A DNA stretch of 64,000 nt, taken from positions 3,410,001 through 3,474,000 of the forward strand of contig NZ_CP034328.1 in assembly GCF_003940805.1 (NCBI RefSeq). Reading direction: 5' to 3'. Of the stretch, positions 7,813 through 16,112 are shown in pieces. Origin of the DNA: Tabrizicola piscis (GTDB lineage: Bacteria; Pseudomonadota; Alphaproteobacteria; Rhodobacterales; Rhodobacteraceae). Position numbers and translations under genes: made by a program. Under the pieces are notes generated by a model. That model saw nothing but the letters and a program-made list of their open reading frames with translations. It ran no database searches and was not told the origin of the DNA. How positions within the stretch are numbered: the stretch's first letter is position 1; every line of letters begins with the position of its first letter.

Positions 7813-9762
7813 ATGAACGACCTCCTCTCCACGTCGCAGACCTACGACGCCTCGTCGATCGAGGTGCTTGAGGGGTTGGAACCCGTCCGCAAACGCCCCG
7901 GCATGTATATCGGCGGCACCGACGAACGCGCGCTGCACCACATGGTCGCCGAAATCCTGGATAACGCGATGGATGAGGCGGTGGCGGGCCACGCCAACCG
8001 GATCGAGCTGGAACTGCACGATGACAACTCCGTCACCGTGCGTGACAACGGCCGCGGCATCCCCGTCGACCCGCACCCCAAGTTCCCCGGCAAATCCGCG
8101 CTGGAGGTGATCCTTTGCACCCTCCACGCCGGGGGCAAGTTCTCCAACAAGGCCTATTCCACCTCCGGCGGCCTGAACGGCGTCGGCTCCTCGGTCGTCA
8201 ACGCGCTCTCCGACCTGATGACCGTGCAGGTCGCGCTCAACAAGGAGCTTTACGAACAATCCTTCTCCCGCGGCATCCCCCGCGGCCCGATCGCAAAACT
8301 CGGCCCCATCCAGAACCGCCGCGGCACCACCGTCACCTTCCACCCGGACCCGGAGATTTTCGGCCACCAGACCCTGAAACCCGCCCGCCTCTACAAACTC
8401 GCCCGGTCCAAGGCCTACCTCTTCTCCGGCGTCGAAATCCGCTGGAAATCGGCCGTGGCGGACGGCGAGACCCCGCAAGAGGCCACCTTCCACTTCCCCG
8501 GCGGCCTGGCCCAGTACCTGACCGACACGCTCTCCAAGACCACCACCTACGCCGAACGCCCCTTCGCCGGGCGCGTCTCGTTTCAGGAGAAATACCAGAT
8601 CCCCGGCTCCGTCGAATGGGCGATCAACTGGACGCCCGCGCAGGATGGCTTCCTCCACTCCTACTGCAACACCGTCCCCACGCCCGAGGGCGGCACCCAT
8701 GAATCCGGCTTCTGGGCCGCCACCCTCAAGGGCATCAAGGCCTATGGTGAGCGGGTGAAGAACCGCAAGGCCGACCTCATCACCCGCGATGACCTTCTGA
8801 CCGGCGGCTGCGCGCTCCTCTCCGTCTTCATCCGCGAACCCAGCTTCGTCGGCCAGACCAAGGACCGCCTCTCGACCGAGGAAGCCGCCAAATGGGTCGA
8901 AAACGCCGTCCGCGACCATTTCGACACCTGGCTTGCCGCCGACCCGAAATCCGCCGGTGCGATCCTCGATTTCCTCGTCCTGCGCGCCGAAGAACGCCTG
9001 CGGCGGCGTGAGGAAAAGGAAACCCAGCGCAAGACCGCCACCAAGAAGCTGCGCCTCCCCGGCAAGCTGACCGACTGCTCCTCCAAGACCCGCGAAGGCA
9101 CCGAACTTTTCATCGTCGAAGGCGACTCTGCCGGCGGCTCCGCCAAAGGCGCCCGCAGCCGTGAGACTCAGGCCCTCCTCCCCCTCAAGGGCAAGATCCT
9201 GAACGTCCTCGGCGCCGCTTCCGCCAAGCTGAACGACAACTCCGAAATCCGCGATATCTGTGAGGCGCTGGGCACCGGCATGGGCACCCGCTTCAAGCTG
9301 GACGACCTGCGCTACGAGAAAATCATCATCATGACCGACGCCGACGTCGACGGCGCGCATATCGCGAGCCTGTTGATGACCTTCTTCTTCACCCAGATGC
9401 GCCCCCTGATCGACAAGGGCCACCTGTATCTCGCCTGCCCCCCCCTCTACCGCCTGACCCAAGGCGCGCGCCGGATGTATGTGGCCGACGATGCCGAAAA
9501 GGAGATCTGGCTCGCCAAGGGGTTGGGAGGCAAAGGCAAGATCGACGTCCAGCGCTTCAAGGGCCTGGGCGAGATGGACGCCAAGGACCTGAAAGACACC
9601 ACGATGAACCCCCTGACGCGGAAGCTGATCCGGGTGTCGATTGACGAGGACGAACCGGGGATGACCGGCGATCTGGTGGAGCGCCTGATGGGCAAGAAGC
9701 CGGAACTGCGGTTCCAGTATATTCAGGAGAACGCCCGGTTTGTGGAGGAGTTGGATGTTTGA
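7813..9762 (+). CDS. parE: DNA topoisomerase IV subunit B
   Basis: ParE is the ATPase and TOPRIM subunit of topoisomerase IV, which unlinks daughter chromosomes. The 649-residue protein shows the GHKL ATPase motifs EILDNAMDEA, DNGRGIPVD and a GGLNGVGSSVVNALS lid, the TOPRIM motifs EGDSAGGSAK (about 435) and DADVDGAHIASLL (about 508), and the C-terminal RFKGLGEM. The HPKFPGKSALEVILCTLHAGGKF pattern (quoted in parts) fits ParE rather than GyrB, and the length lacks the GyrB insert. An AAGAAGG site precedes the ATG. The last codons overlap the start of the next gene. Confidence 0.95.
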   Translation: MNDLLSTSQTYDASSIEVLEGLEPVRKRPGMYIGGTDERALHHMVAEILDNAMDEAVAGHANRIELELHDDNSVTVRDNGRGIPVDPHPKFPGKSALEVILCTLHAGGKFSNKAYSTSGGLNGVGSSVVNALSDLMTVQVALNKELYEQSFSRGIPRGPIAKLGPIQNRRGTTVTFHPDPEIFGHQTLKPARLYKLARSKAYLFSGVEIRWKSAVADGETPQEATFHFPGGLAQYLTDTLSKTTTYAERPFAGRVSFQEKYQIPGSVEWAINWTPAQDGFLHSYCNTVPTPEGGTHESGFWAATLKGIKAYGERVKNRKADLITRDDLLTGGCALLSVFIREPSFVGQTKDRLSTEEAAKWVENAVRDHFDTWLAADPKSAGAILDFLVLRAEERLRRREEKETQRKTATKKLRLPGKLTDCSSKTREGTELFIVEGDSAGGSAKGARSRETQALLPLKGKILNVLGAASAKLNDNSEIRDICEALGTGMGTRFKLDDLRYEKIIIMTDADVDGAHIASLLMTFFFTQMRPLIDKGHLYLACPPLYRLTQGARRMYVADDAEKEIWLAKGLGGKGKIDVQRFKGLGEMDAKDLKDTTMNPLTRKLIRVSIDEDEPGMTGDLVERLMGKKPELRFQYIQENARFVEELDV

Positions 9763-10553
9763 GTAAGAACATCTGGGTATCACTCGGCAGCCTTAAGGAG
9801 CACGAGTTTCGTTGTACACTCAGGCATCTCAAATCAACCGGACTCACTTGGTCAGAGATTTATTTGCGCCTTGGAGAGATCGAGAAATCGCTTCTTGGAT
9901 CGATAGCAAAGACAGGAAGTCCACTAGTAGTCGGATTTCTCATCCTTACATCCTTAGCTAAGGATGGATTGGCTTCGATCACTCTGTTTGGCTATACTGC
10001 CAGTGTTCCCCTTGCGTATCTTGTCGCGCTTCTCGCAATCAACTACCATTTTCTGTTGCTATACCTGAACTCCACTTTGTCGATTATCTTCATACGATCA
10101 AAGGAAGGAAATAGGATAAAGCTATCGCGATTTTCGGCTCAAGCCTACGGCCTTTACAAAGGCCAAGATGAAATGGCCTTAGTGATTCCCATCGTCGCCA
10201 CCAATTTCTTGAACGATCGCTTTAGAATCTTGTCCGTGATGGAATTCGCAACCATCTTCATAATTCTCATACTCGCAATGCCTTTGGCTGGCTATGCCGG
10301 CTTTCTTCTTTCGTGGCAGTATGAATTGGCTTTTGTTTCGCCCAGAAGCTTCTTGGAAGGCTTCACAGCGCTTCTCGCGCTAGTCGCCACATCAATTGCA
10401 ATTGGATTTGCCATTCTTTTTCGCATCCCAATCCCAATGCGAAAGGACTCTTTTGGCATTCGATGGGGTTTCCTCTCGCGCTTGTATCCACTAGGCGGAC
10501 ACCCTCGAATACCGGAGTGGATTGCCGAAGAAGAGCAAAGGAAATCGAAGTAG
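9759..10553 (+). CDS. Four-helix membrane protein of unknown function, probably acquired
   Basis: I do not recognise this protein. A TTG start overlaps the parE stop by four bases, and GGAGGAG inside the end of parE lies eight bases upstream, so translation is coupled to parE. Hydrophobic segments are visible at about residues 54-77, 80-112, 160-185 and 200-225, with a soluble N-terminus and a short charged C-terminus ending EEEQRKSK. Base use is clearly AT-richer than every neighbour, with many A/T third positions, suggesting recent transfer. It is followed directly by repeat-rich DNA. No catalytic motif is visible. It may be a lone phage- or island-derived gene. Confidence 0.6.
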   Translation: MSKNIWVSLGSLKEHEFRCTLRHLKSTGLTWSEIYLRLGEIEKSLLGSIAKTGSPLVVGFLILTSLAKDGLASITLFGYTASVPLAYLVALLAINYHFLLLYLNSTLSIIFIRSKEGNRIKLSRFSAQAYGLYKGQDEMALVIPIVATNFLNDRFRILSVMEFATIFIILILAMPLAGYAGFLLSWQYELAFVSPRSFLEGFTALLALVATSIAIGFAILFRIPIPMRKDSFGIRWGFLSRLYPLGGHPRIPEWIAEEEQRKSK

Positions 10554-10613
10554 GGGAAGTGCTGGTGCGAGCGAAGGGGTATGGGCGTTAGTGCCTCGCA
10601 TGTGAGCTACCCT

Positions 10614-10716
10614 GTCAGATTTGCCCAAAACAAATCTGACCGCGCCCGACCCGCCCCCCCGGGGGCGGGCGCGATATATCGCCCCCACCCCCGCGTGCCG
10701 GTCGCGGTCAGATTTG
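10614..10716. repeat. Inverted-repeat element with three CAAATCTGAC arms
   Basis: GTCAGATTTG (10614) pairs with CAAATCTGAC (10631) around a seven-base loop, a terminator-like hairpin for the gene ending at 10553. In addition CAAATCTGACCGCG (10631-10644) and CGCGGTCAGATTTG (10703-10716) form perfect 14-bp ends of an 86-bp segment whose interior is a GC palindrome with GATATATC. It could be a small non-autonomous mobile element or a folded RNA end. Confidence 0.55.
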
Positions 10717-10740
10717 CACCCCTGCGTTGCCCAAAAGACC

Positions 10741-11935
10741 CCGCCCCGGGCCTGACCCGGGGCCTCGTCTGACAGCCCGAGACCCCGCCTCAAGGCCGGG
10801 GTGGAATGCTCCGTGTAGGTCGGGCTTCAGCCCGACTCCGCCGCCCCGCGCAAGCGCACCCGCGCGTTCCCCATCAACTCCCCCCGGCACCGCAAGAAAC
10901 CCCACCCCGGGCCCGACCCGGGGCCTCGTCTGACAGCCCGAGACCCCGGCTCAAGGCCGGGGTGTGTGCCCTTCGCCAACTCCCCCCACCGTCCCAATTC
11001 ACCTCCCTCCCCCTCGTGGGGAGGGGAGGGGATGGGGGTGGGGGGCAACCCAACCTAACCCGCTCCGGGCCTGACCCGAGGCCCCGCCTGACACCCAAAG
11101 CCCCCGCCTCAAGCCCGGGGTGCGATGCGCCGTGTAGGTCGGGCTTCAGCCCGACTCCCCAGCCCCTCGCAATCGCGCCCCGGCGTTCCCCATCAACTCC
11201 CCCCGGCGTCGCAAGAAACCCCGCCCCGGGCCTGACCCGGGGCCTCGCCTGACACCCCGAGACCCCGCCTCAAGGCCGGGGTGGGATGCGCCCTGTAGGT
11301 CGGGCTTCAGCCCGACTCCCCCGCCCCTCGCAACTGCACCCGGGCGTTCCCCATCAACTCCCCCCGGCACCGCTCTCACCCCCGCCCCGGGCCTGACCCG
11401 GGGCCTCGCTGCACACCCAAAGACCCCGCCTCAAGGCCGGGGCGTGTGCCCTTCGCCAACTCCCCCCACCGTCGCAAGTCACCTCCCCTCCCCCTCGTTG
11501 GGAGGGGATGGGGGTGGGGGGCAACCCAACCTCACCCGCCCCGTGCCCGACCCGGGGCCTCGCCCGACACCCAAAGTTCCCGCCCCAAGCCCAGGGTGCG
11601 ATGCGCCCTGTAGGTCGGGCTTCAGCCCGACTCCCCCGCCCCGCGCAACTGCGCCCGGGCGTTCCCCATCAACTCCCCCCGGCGTCGCAAGAAACCCCAT
11701 CCCGGGCCTGACCCGAGGGCCTCGCTAGACACCCAAAGACCCCGCCTCCAGGCCGGGACGTGTGCCCTTCGCCAACTCCCCCCACCGTCGCAAGTCACCT
11801 CCCCTCCCTCTCGTGGGGAGGGGATGGGGGTGGGGGGCAACCCGACCTAACCCGCCCCGGGCCTGACCCGAGGCCCCGCCTGACACCCAAAGCCCCCGCC
11901 TCAAGGCCGGGGTGAGCGTGCCCGGGCGTCGGCGC
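10741..11935. repeat. Array of eight ~160-bp modular GC-rich palindromic repeats
   Basis: Each unit opens with CCGGGCCTGACCCGGGGCCT and a CCCCGCCTCAAGGCCGGGGT block; unit starts are near 10746, 10907, 11066, 11226, 11390, 11543, 11701 and 11860. Two alternative tails follow. Tail 1, in units 1, 3, 4 and 6, carries the hairpin GTAGGTCGGGCTTCAGCCC and a CGTTCCCCATCAACTCCCC block. Tail 2, in units 2, 5 and 7, carries CTTCGCCAACTCCCCCCAC and a run of G tracts. Unit 8 breaks off. No believable gene lies here; open frames are by-products of the composition. The modules resemble REP/BIME-type intergenic repeats. Confidence 0.85.
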
Positions 11936-11978
11936 ACATCGCAAGCGCGGATGGGCACCAACCCCTCCCCAGCCTTCC

Positions 11979-12025
11979 CTCCCCAAATATCCTGTGGGGG
12001 TGTGGGGGTGCAAAACCCCCACTTT
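11979..12025 (-). repeat. Interspersed hairpin + GGATATTTGG element, copy 3
   Basis: On the minus strand GTGGGGGTTTTGCACCCCCAC is followed by ACCCCCACAGGATATTTGGG and GAGGGAAGG. It lies downstream of the lrp stop codon, in the same orientation as that gene, and marks the right edge of the repeat array. Confidence 0.6.
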
Positions 12026-12136
12026 CCCGGCCCGACCCATCGCCCAAACCTTGACAGATCATGAATAGGCCCGCACAAGCCCTTGAAATCCCTGACCCGG
12101 AAATCCCGCCCTGCCCGGGACACTCCGATGGGCCCC

Positions 12137-12589
12137 TCAGGCCCGTTCATCCTTCGGGCTGCCCATCACCACGAAGGTCGTGATCGATCGGACCTGCGGC
12201 AGCACCCCCAGCACCTCAGTATGCCAGTGCTTGTAGGTCGCCAGATCCGCCGCCTCGACCCGAAGGAGGTACTCCACCGTCCCGGTGATGTTGTGACACT
12301 CCCGCACCTCCGACGCGCGGGCCACCGCCCTTTCGAACGCCTCCTGCGCGGATTTGGTGTGGGTGCCAAGCCCGACGGTGACATAGGCCACGAAGCCGAT
12401 CCCAAGGCGGGCGGGGTCAAGCACCGCGCGGTAGCCGCGGATCAGCCCGTCCCGCTCCAGCGCCTGGACCCGGCGGAGGCAGGCCGACGATGACAGGCCC
12501 ACGCGGTCGGCAAGGGCAAGGTTGGACAGCCGCCCATCGCGCTGCAGCTCGCGCAATATCCGGCGGTCGATTTCATCAAGTTGGGTCAT
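12137..12589 (-). CDS. Lrp/AsnC family transcriptional regulator
   Basis: Starts at MTQLDEIDRRILRELQRDGR, the conserved opening of Lrp-type proteins; the longer frame beyond is antisense to lysE. Residues 1-60 form the helix-turn-helix (LADRVGLSSSACLRRVQALE), and the rest is the RAM ligand-binding domain with HNITGTVEYLLRVEA and LGVLPQVRSITTFVVM. 150 residues, standard. It is divergent from the LysE exporter with about 73 bases between starts, the usual arrangement in which the regulator senses an amino acid and switches on its exporter. Confidence 0.9.
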   Translation of the reverse strand: MTQLDEIDRRILRELQRDGRLSNLALADRVGLSSSACLRRVQALERDGLIRGYRAVLDPARLGIGFVAYVTVGLGTHTKSAQEAFERAVARASEVRECHNITGTVEYLLRVEAADLATYKHWHTEVLGVLPQVRSITTFVVMGSPKDERA

Positions 12590-12662
12590 TTGTTGCAAGA
12601 CTAGACGGATAGACCGCATCTTTGCAATCCTGTGCCGCAGCAGGTGGTGCAGGATTGCGGCC

Positions 12663-13262
12663 ATGACATACGAGCTTTTCCTTGCCCTTCTGGGCTTCGC
12701 CTTCGTCACCTCGGTCACGCCGGGGCCGAACAACATGATGCTGCTGGCCAGCGGCGTGAATTTCGGCGTGCGGCGGACGGTGCCGCATATGCTGGGGATC
12801 AGCCTTGGCCATGCGGTGATGGTGTTTCTGGTCGGGCTTGGGCTGGCGGGGGTCTTCAAGGCCTGGCCCCCGGCGCTGACGGTGCTGAAGCTGGTGTCGG
12901 TGGCCTATATGCTGTGGCTGGCATGGAAGATTGCCCATGCCGGCGCGCCGGGTGCCGGGAAGGCCGCGGCGCGACCGATGACGTTCCTGCAGGCGGCGGC
13001 GTTCCAGTGGGTGAACCCCAAAGCCTGGGCCATGGCGCTGGGGGCGGTGGCGGCCTATGTGCCGGTGCCTTCGGTCGGGGCGTATCTGACCGTTGCGCTG
13101 GTCTTTGCTTCGGTGAACCTGCCGTCGGTTGCGATCTGGGCCGGGGCCGGTCAGGCCGTGCGGCGCTGGCTGGAGGGGCCGGGGCGGCTGCGGGTGTTTA
13201 ACTGGACCATGGCGGTGCTGCTGGTCCTGTCGCTGTGGCCTGTGGTGACGATGGAGCTTTGA
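12663..13262 (+). CDS. LysE/RhtB family amino-acid exporter
   Basis: A 199-residue inner-membrane protein with the LysE signature TSVTPGPNNMMLLASGVNFG at residues about 16-35 and the later FQWVNPKAWAMALGA segment. Six hydrophobic helices are expected and visible. Such proteins export amino acids such as lysine, threonine or leucine, or homoserine lactones. Divergent lrp-type regulator next door probably controls it. No obvious terminator lies before the next gene, which is convergent. Confidence 0.88.
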   Translation: MTYELFLALLGFAFVTSVTPGPNNMMLLASGVNFGVRRTVPHMLGISLGHAVMVFLVGLGLAGVFKAWPPALTVLKLVSVAYMLWLAWKIAHAGAPGAGKAAARPMTFLQAAAFQWVNPKAWAMALGAVAAYVPVPSVGAYLTVALVFASVNLPSVAIWAGAGQAVRRWLEGPGRLRVFNWTMAVLLVLSLWPVVTMEL

Positions 13263-13289
13263 CGCAACACAGCCTTAGCCGTGCAGCCG

Positions 13290-14264
13290 TTACCTGAGCC
13301 AATAGCCTTCGCGTTTCAGCGTGTTGCGGATCACCTGTTCGCGGTGGGGAAGCTGGTTCTGGTCAAAGAGAGCGCGGGCCTTGCGGCCTTTGTTCTGGTA
13401 GACCATGGCCTTCATCGCCTCCCAGTCGCGCAGGGTGGGGCGGATGGTCTTGTCGCGGGCAACCTCTTCCAGCACGGCAACGGCATGGTCGCTTTCGCGG
13501 GCGTAAAGCAGGGGCAGGGTGCGATAATGGCAGGTGGCGCTGCCGTCCAGCGCGGCAAGCTCTGGCCCCGGGCGACCGCCGCCAAGGGAATGGACGACCA
13601 GCGGCAGGGTGATCTGGTCCAGCCAGGGGAACAGCTCCTGACAGACAAGCTCTTCCGGTGGATCGTCGCAGATGGATTTTGACCAGGCCAGAAAGCGGCT
13701 GCCAAAGGCCTTTGGGCTGGAATGGAAGAACCAGCCCGCGTTGAAATAAAGGTGGCGCTGCCAGTATTCCTCGGGGTGGGTCAGGTCCAGCGAGGATGCG
13801 TAATCGAGGCCGAACCGATCATAGAGCGCTTTCCACGTCTGGACGTAACCCGGCCCGTAAAGTTCGATCTGCGGCCAGGTCCCTTCGCGCTTCATCGAGG
13901 CGGAGGGGCGGGTGAAATCAAACGGAATGGCGGAAACAGGGCCAGTGATCAGCGTATCGGTATCCAGAAACAGGAAGGGTGCTTCGGGCAGGACGGCCAG
14001 CGCCTCAATCTTGTTGCCGTTGGGATAGGCGTTGCCGAAGGCGCGGCTGTCGAAGGGCAGGATCTGCGCGCCAAGGTCTTGCAGCAGCGCCTTGCTGCGG
14101 TCGGCCATCCTTGGGTCGCCGGGCCAAAGCGGCCCGGGCTGCGGTTCGGCGATATAGAGCTGGCCGGAAAAACCCGGATCGGACTGCCGCAGGGATGCGG
14201 CAAGCAGGATCGCTTCAAACTCCAGCCGACCGGACTGGCCGACGGCAAGGATGTTGAAGGTCAT
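13290..14264 (-). CDS. Glycosyltransferase-like protein of unknown specificity
   Basis: Starts at MTFNILAVGQSGRLEFEA, whose ATG overlaps the ddaH stop as ATGA, so translation is coupled. The DxD-type motif FLFLDTDTLITGP at about residue 100 and the preceding GNKIEALAVLPE match GT-A fold nucleotide-sugar transferases in which DxD binds the metal and sugar nucleotide. A FNAGWFF segment further on fits the acceptor region. About 324 residues. I do not know a named homolog. Co-transcription with a dimethylarginine hydrolase gives no clear functional link. Confidence 0.55.
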   Translation of the reverse strand: MTFNILAVGQSGRLEFEAILLAASLRQSDPGFSGQLYIAEPQPGPLWPGDPRMADRSKALLQDLGAQILPFDSRAFGNAYPNGNKIEALAVLPEAPFLFLDTDTLITGPVSAIPFDFTRPSASMKREGTWPQIELYGPGYVQTWKALYDRFGLDYASSLDLTHPEEYWQRHLYFNAGWFFHSSPKAFGSRFLAWSKSICDDPPEELVCQELFPWLDQITLPLVVHSLGGGRPGPELAALDGSATCHYRTLPLLYARESDHAVAVLEEVARDKTIRPTLRDWEAMKAMVYQNKGRKARALFDQNQLPHREQVIRNTLKREGYWLR

Positions 14265-15055
14265 GGCTTCGGAGTGAAGCGGAGCGAGAGGCAGGACATC
14301 CCACCATCCAGCTTGGCGCATTCCGAATTGCCGATCTCCCGCACGTTGAAACCCGCGGCAAGGATCGTGTCACGGGTCTTGGGAAAGCCTGCCGGCATCA
14401 GCACCAGATCGTTGAAGCGGATGGTGTTGGCGGCGGCTTCTTCGCCATCTGCCACCGGGATCACGCGGTAGCCCTCAAAACAGCCCGAGGCGGACAGGCG
14501 GGTGGTGGAGAGCACCGTGTCAACATCCAGAAGCGAGCAGTCGGTCTTGAAATGCAGCACCCCCGGCGGGGTGTGGACTTCGCGCAGCTTGTGGCCCCAG
14601 GGGCCGACAAGGCGTGCCAGTTCGGCAACGCCCGCTGCATTGGTGCGGGCAGAGCGGCCGACCAGAACCTCACGTTCGGTAACCAGAATGTCGCCGCCTT
14701 CGATGAAGCTGTCCTTGCCGGTGATTTCCACGACTTGCCCGTAAAGCGCGCGCAGATGGGGGGCCATCTCGGCCGCCTCGCCCAGCCGTGACGGTGCGCC
14801 GGGGCGCATGATGACAGCGCCTTCCGGCAGGCAAAGGGCGGTGTCTTCGACAAAGACACTGTCGGGATAGGCGTCCAGCGCAGGAAGCTCGACCACCGTC
14901 GCGCCGGTTTCCTGCAGCGTCGCGACATAGGCGGCGTGGTGGGCCTGCATCAGGGCAAGGTCCGGACTCCCGGTATCCACGGCGCGAAGCCCCGCAATGA
15001 TCGAGGGCGCCGGTCGGCGGGTGATGGCATGGGAGAAATGGGTGGAAAATGACAT
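14261..15055 (-). CDS. Dimethylarginine dimethylaminohydrolase-like protein (amidinotransferase family)
   Basis: DDAH hydrolyses N-methylated arginine to citrulline and methylamine. The 264-residue protein has the family's substrate and catalytic motifs: FVEDTALCLPEG, FIEGGDILV, the catalytic His in PPGVLHFKTDCSLLD and the nucleophile Cys in KLDGGMSCLSLRF near the C-terminus. Length matches DDAH rather than arginine deiminase (about 410). It is first of a two-gene unit with the glycosyltransferase-like gene. Bacterial members may use free arginine derivatives; specificity is inferred only. Confidence 0.85.
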   Translation of the reverse strand: MSFSTHFSHAITRRPAPSIIAGLRAVDTGSPDLALMQAHHAAYVATLQETGATVVELPALDAYPDSVFVEDTALCLPEGAVIMRPGAPSRLGEAAEMAPHLRALYGQVVEITGKDSFIEGGDILVTEREVLVGRSARTNAAGVAELARLVGPWGHKLREVHTPPGVLHFKTDCSLLDVDTVLSTTRLSASGCFEGYRVIPVADGEEAAANTIRFNDLVLMPAGFPKTRDTILAAGFNVREIGNSECAKLDGGMSCLSLRFTPKP

Positions 15056-15113
15056 TGGGCAGCCCCCGGAGTTTGCGCCTTAGTCGCACCCCGGGGTCGC
15101 TTTCGCAAGGGTC

Positions 15114-16112
15114 TCAGCCTGCCCAAGGCAGGGTCAGGCCCGGGTGAAAGACCCAGCGCCACCATGCATGGTCAAGGAATTGCCCGGCAAGGATCAGGAA
15201 GGCGAAGGCAAGTGTCAGGACCATGGCGGCGGCATACCACAGGACCGCCAGCGTGCGGCTGGGCGGGGTGGCGGGCATCGCGCCCTCAGCCGCCTCGGCC
15301 CCGTCCCACAGGCCGGGCTTCAGGCCCGCGGCACGGGCGGCGGCGCGGGCATAGACGCGGGCGGCAAGGGTGCGGGTGATCCAGGCCGACAGGAAGGCGG
15401 CGGCGGCGAGGCCAAGGGTGATCCAGCCTTGGATCCGGGCGATCTGGTCGGGTGGCAGCGTTTCAAGCTGCGGCGCCCAGTCGGTTGCGGTGGTGATCAG
15501 CCCCCGCGCTGCAGCGAAGGGCAGGGCGAAGACCACCGCAAGCAAGGCCAGCGCCGGAACGCGCCAGCCCGCCTGCGCCACGGCTGACCGGAGGCGGCGC
15601 AGCTCAAACGCGGCAGACAGGCGGTCTTCTGCCGCCAGATGCGCGACCATCAGGGGCAGAGCCGGCACGACCAGCGTCGCCACAAGCACGCCCAGCAGAA
15701 AGACCGTGGGGCCGACGACGGCCTGTTCGTAGCCCTTGTTGAACGAGTTTTCCCATCCGGCCCACCACGCCCCAAGCCACAGCGCGGTGAAGGGCAGCGT
15801 CCAGACCAGAAGGGCGGCCAGCGCCATCAGCCCGACGCGGATGTTGGCCCCAAGGCCGCCAAGCGCCCGGGTGATCCGGCTGGTCGGGCGCCCCTGCCAT
15901 TCGCGCGGGCCTGACAGCCATCCCGGCATCTCCTCGACCGTGGCGAACCGGCTGCGGGCATGGTGGCCGGACCGGCGGACCAACCAGCCCAGGGCGATGA
16001 CGGCAGTCACCGGGCCCATGCAGAGCAGCGAGCCGATCGCACCATTGGCGAGCACCCGCCCCAGCCGCGCAAGGCGACCGGGGCCGTAGGCAGGGCGGGG
16101 CAGGGCGGTCAC
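15114..16112 (-). CDS. Multi-pass membrane protein (DUF4013-like)
   Basis: A 332-residue membrane protein. N-terminal segment LANGAIGSLLCMGPVTAVIALGWLVRR (seen in parts) contains a helix followed by a basic loop, then two helices at about 95-160, a pair around 185-215 and three more to the C-terminus. The N-terminal G..ARLGRVLANGAIGSLL style resembles DUF4013 proteins. Its ATG overlaps the stop of the phosphatase-like gene as ATGA, so the two work as a pair. Function unknown. Confidence 0.6.
   Translation of the reverse strand: MTALPRPAYGPGRLARLGRVLANGAIGSLLCMGPVTAVIALGWLVRRSGHHARSRFATVEEMPGWLSGPREWQGRPTSRITRALGGLGANIRVGLMALAALLVWTLPFTALWLGAWWAGWENSFNKGYEQAVVGPTVFLLGVLVATLVVPALPLMVAHLAAEDRLSAAFELRRLRSAVAQAGWRVPALALLAVVFALPFAAARGLITTATDWAPQLETLPPDQIARIQGWITLGLAAAAFLSAWITRTLAARVYARAAARAAGLKPGLWDGAEAAEGAMPATPPSRTLAVLWYAAAMVLTLAFAFLILAGQFLDHAWWRWVFHPGLTLPWAG

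Noticed and set aside
7693..9783. Minus-strand frame joined to the epimerase gene, giving 991 residues
   Set aside because: The first 700 residues are the antisense of parE and have no domain; the epimerase has its own ribosome site at 7692.
9759..10553. Toxin or toxin-antitoxin gene
   Set aside because: Four membrane helices and no partner gene; nothing specific supports it.
10741..11935. CRISPR array
   Set aside because: Units are too long, palindromic throughout and lack unique spacers; no cas genes.
10581..12040. Many Pro/Gly/Arg-rich open frames
   Set aside because: By-products of the GC-rich repeat array; they repeat with the units and have no ribosome sites.
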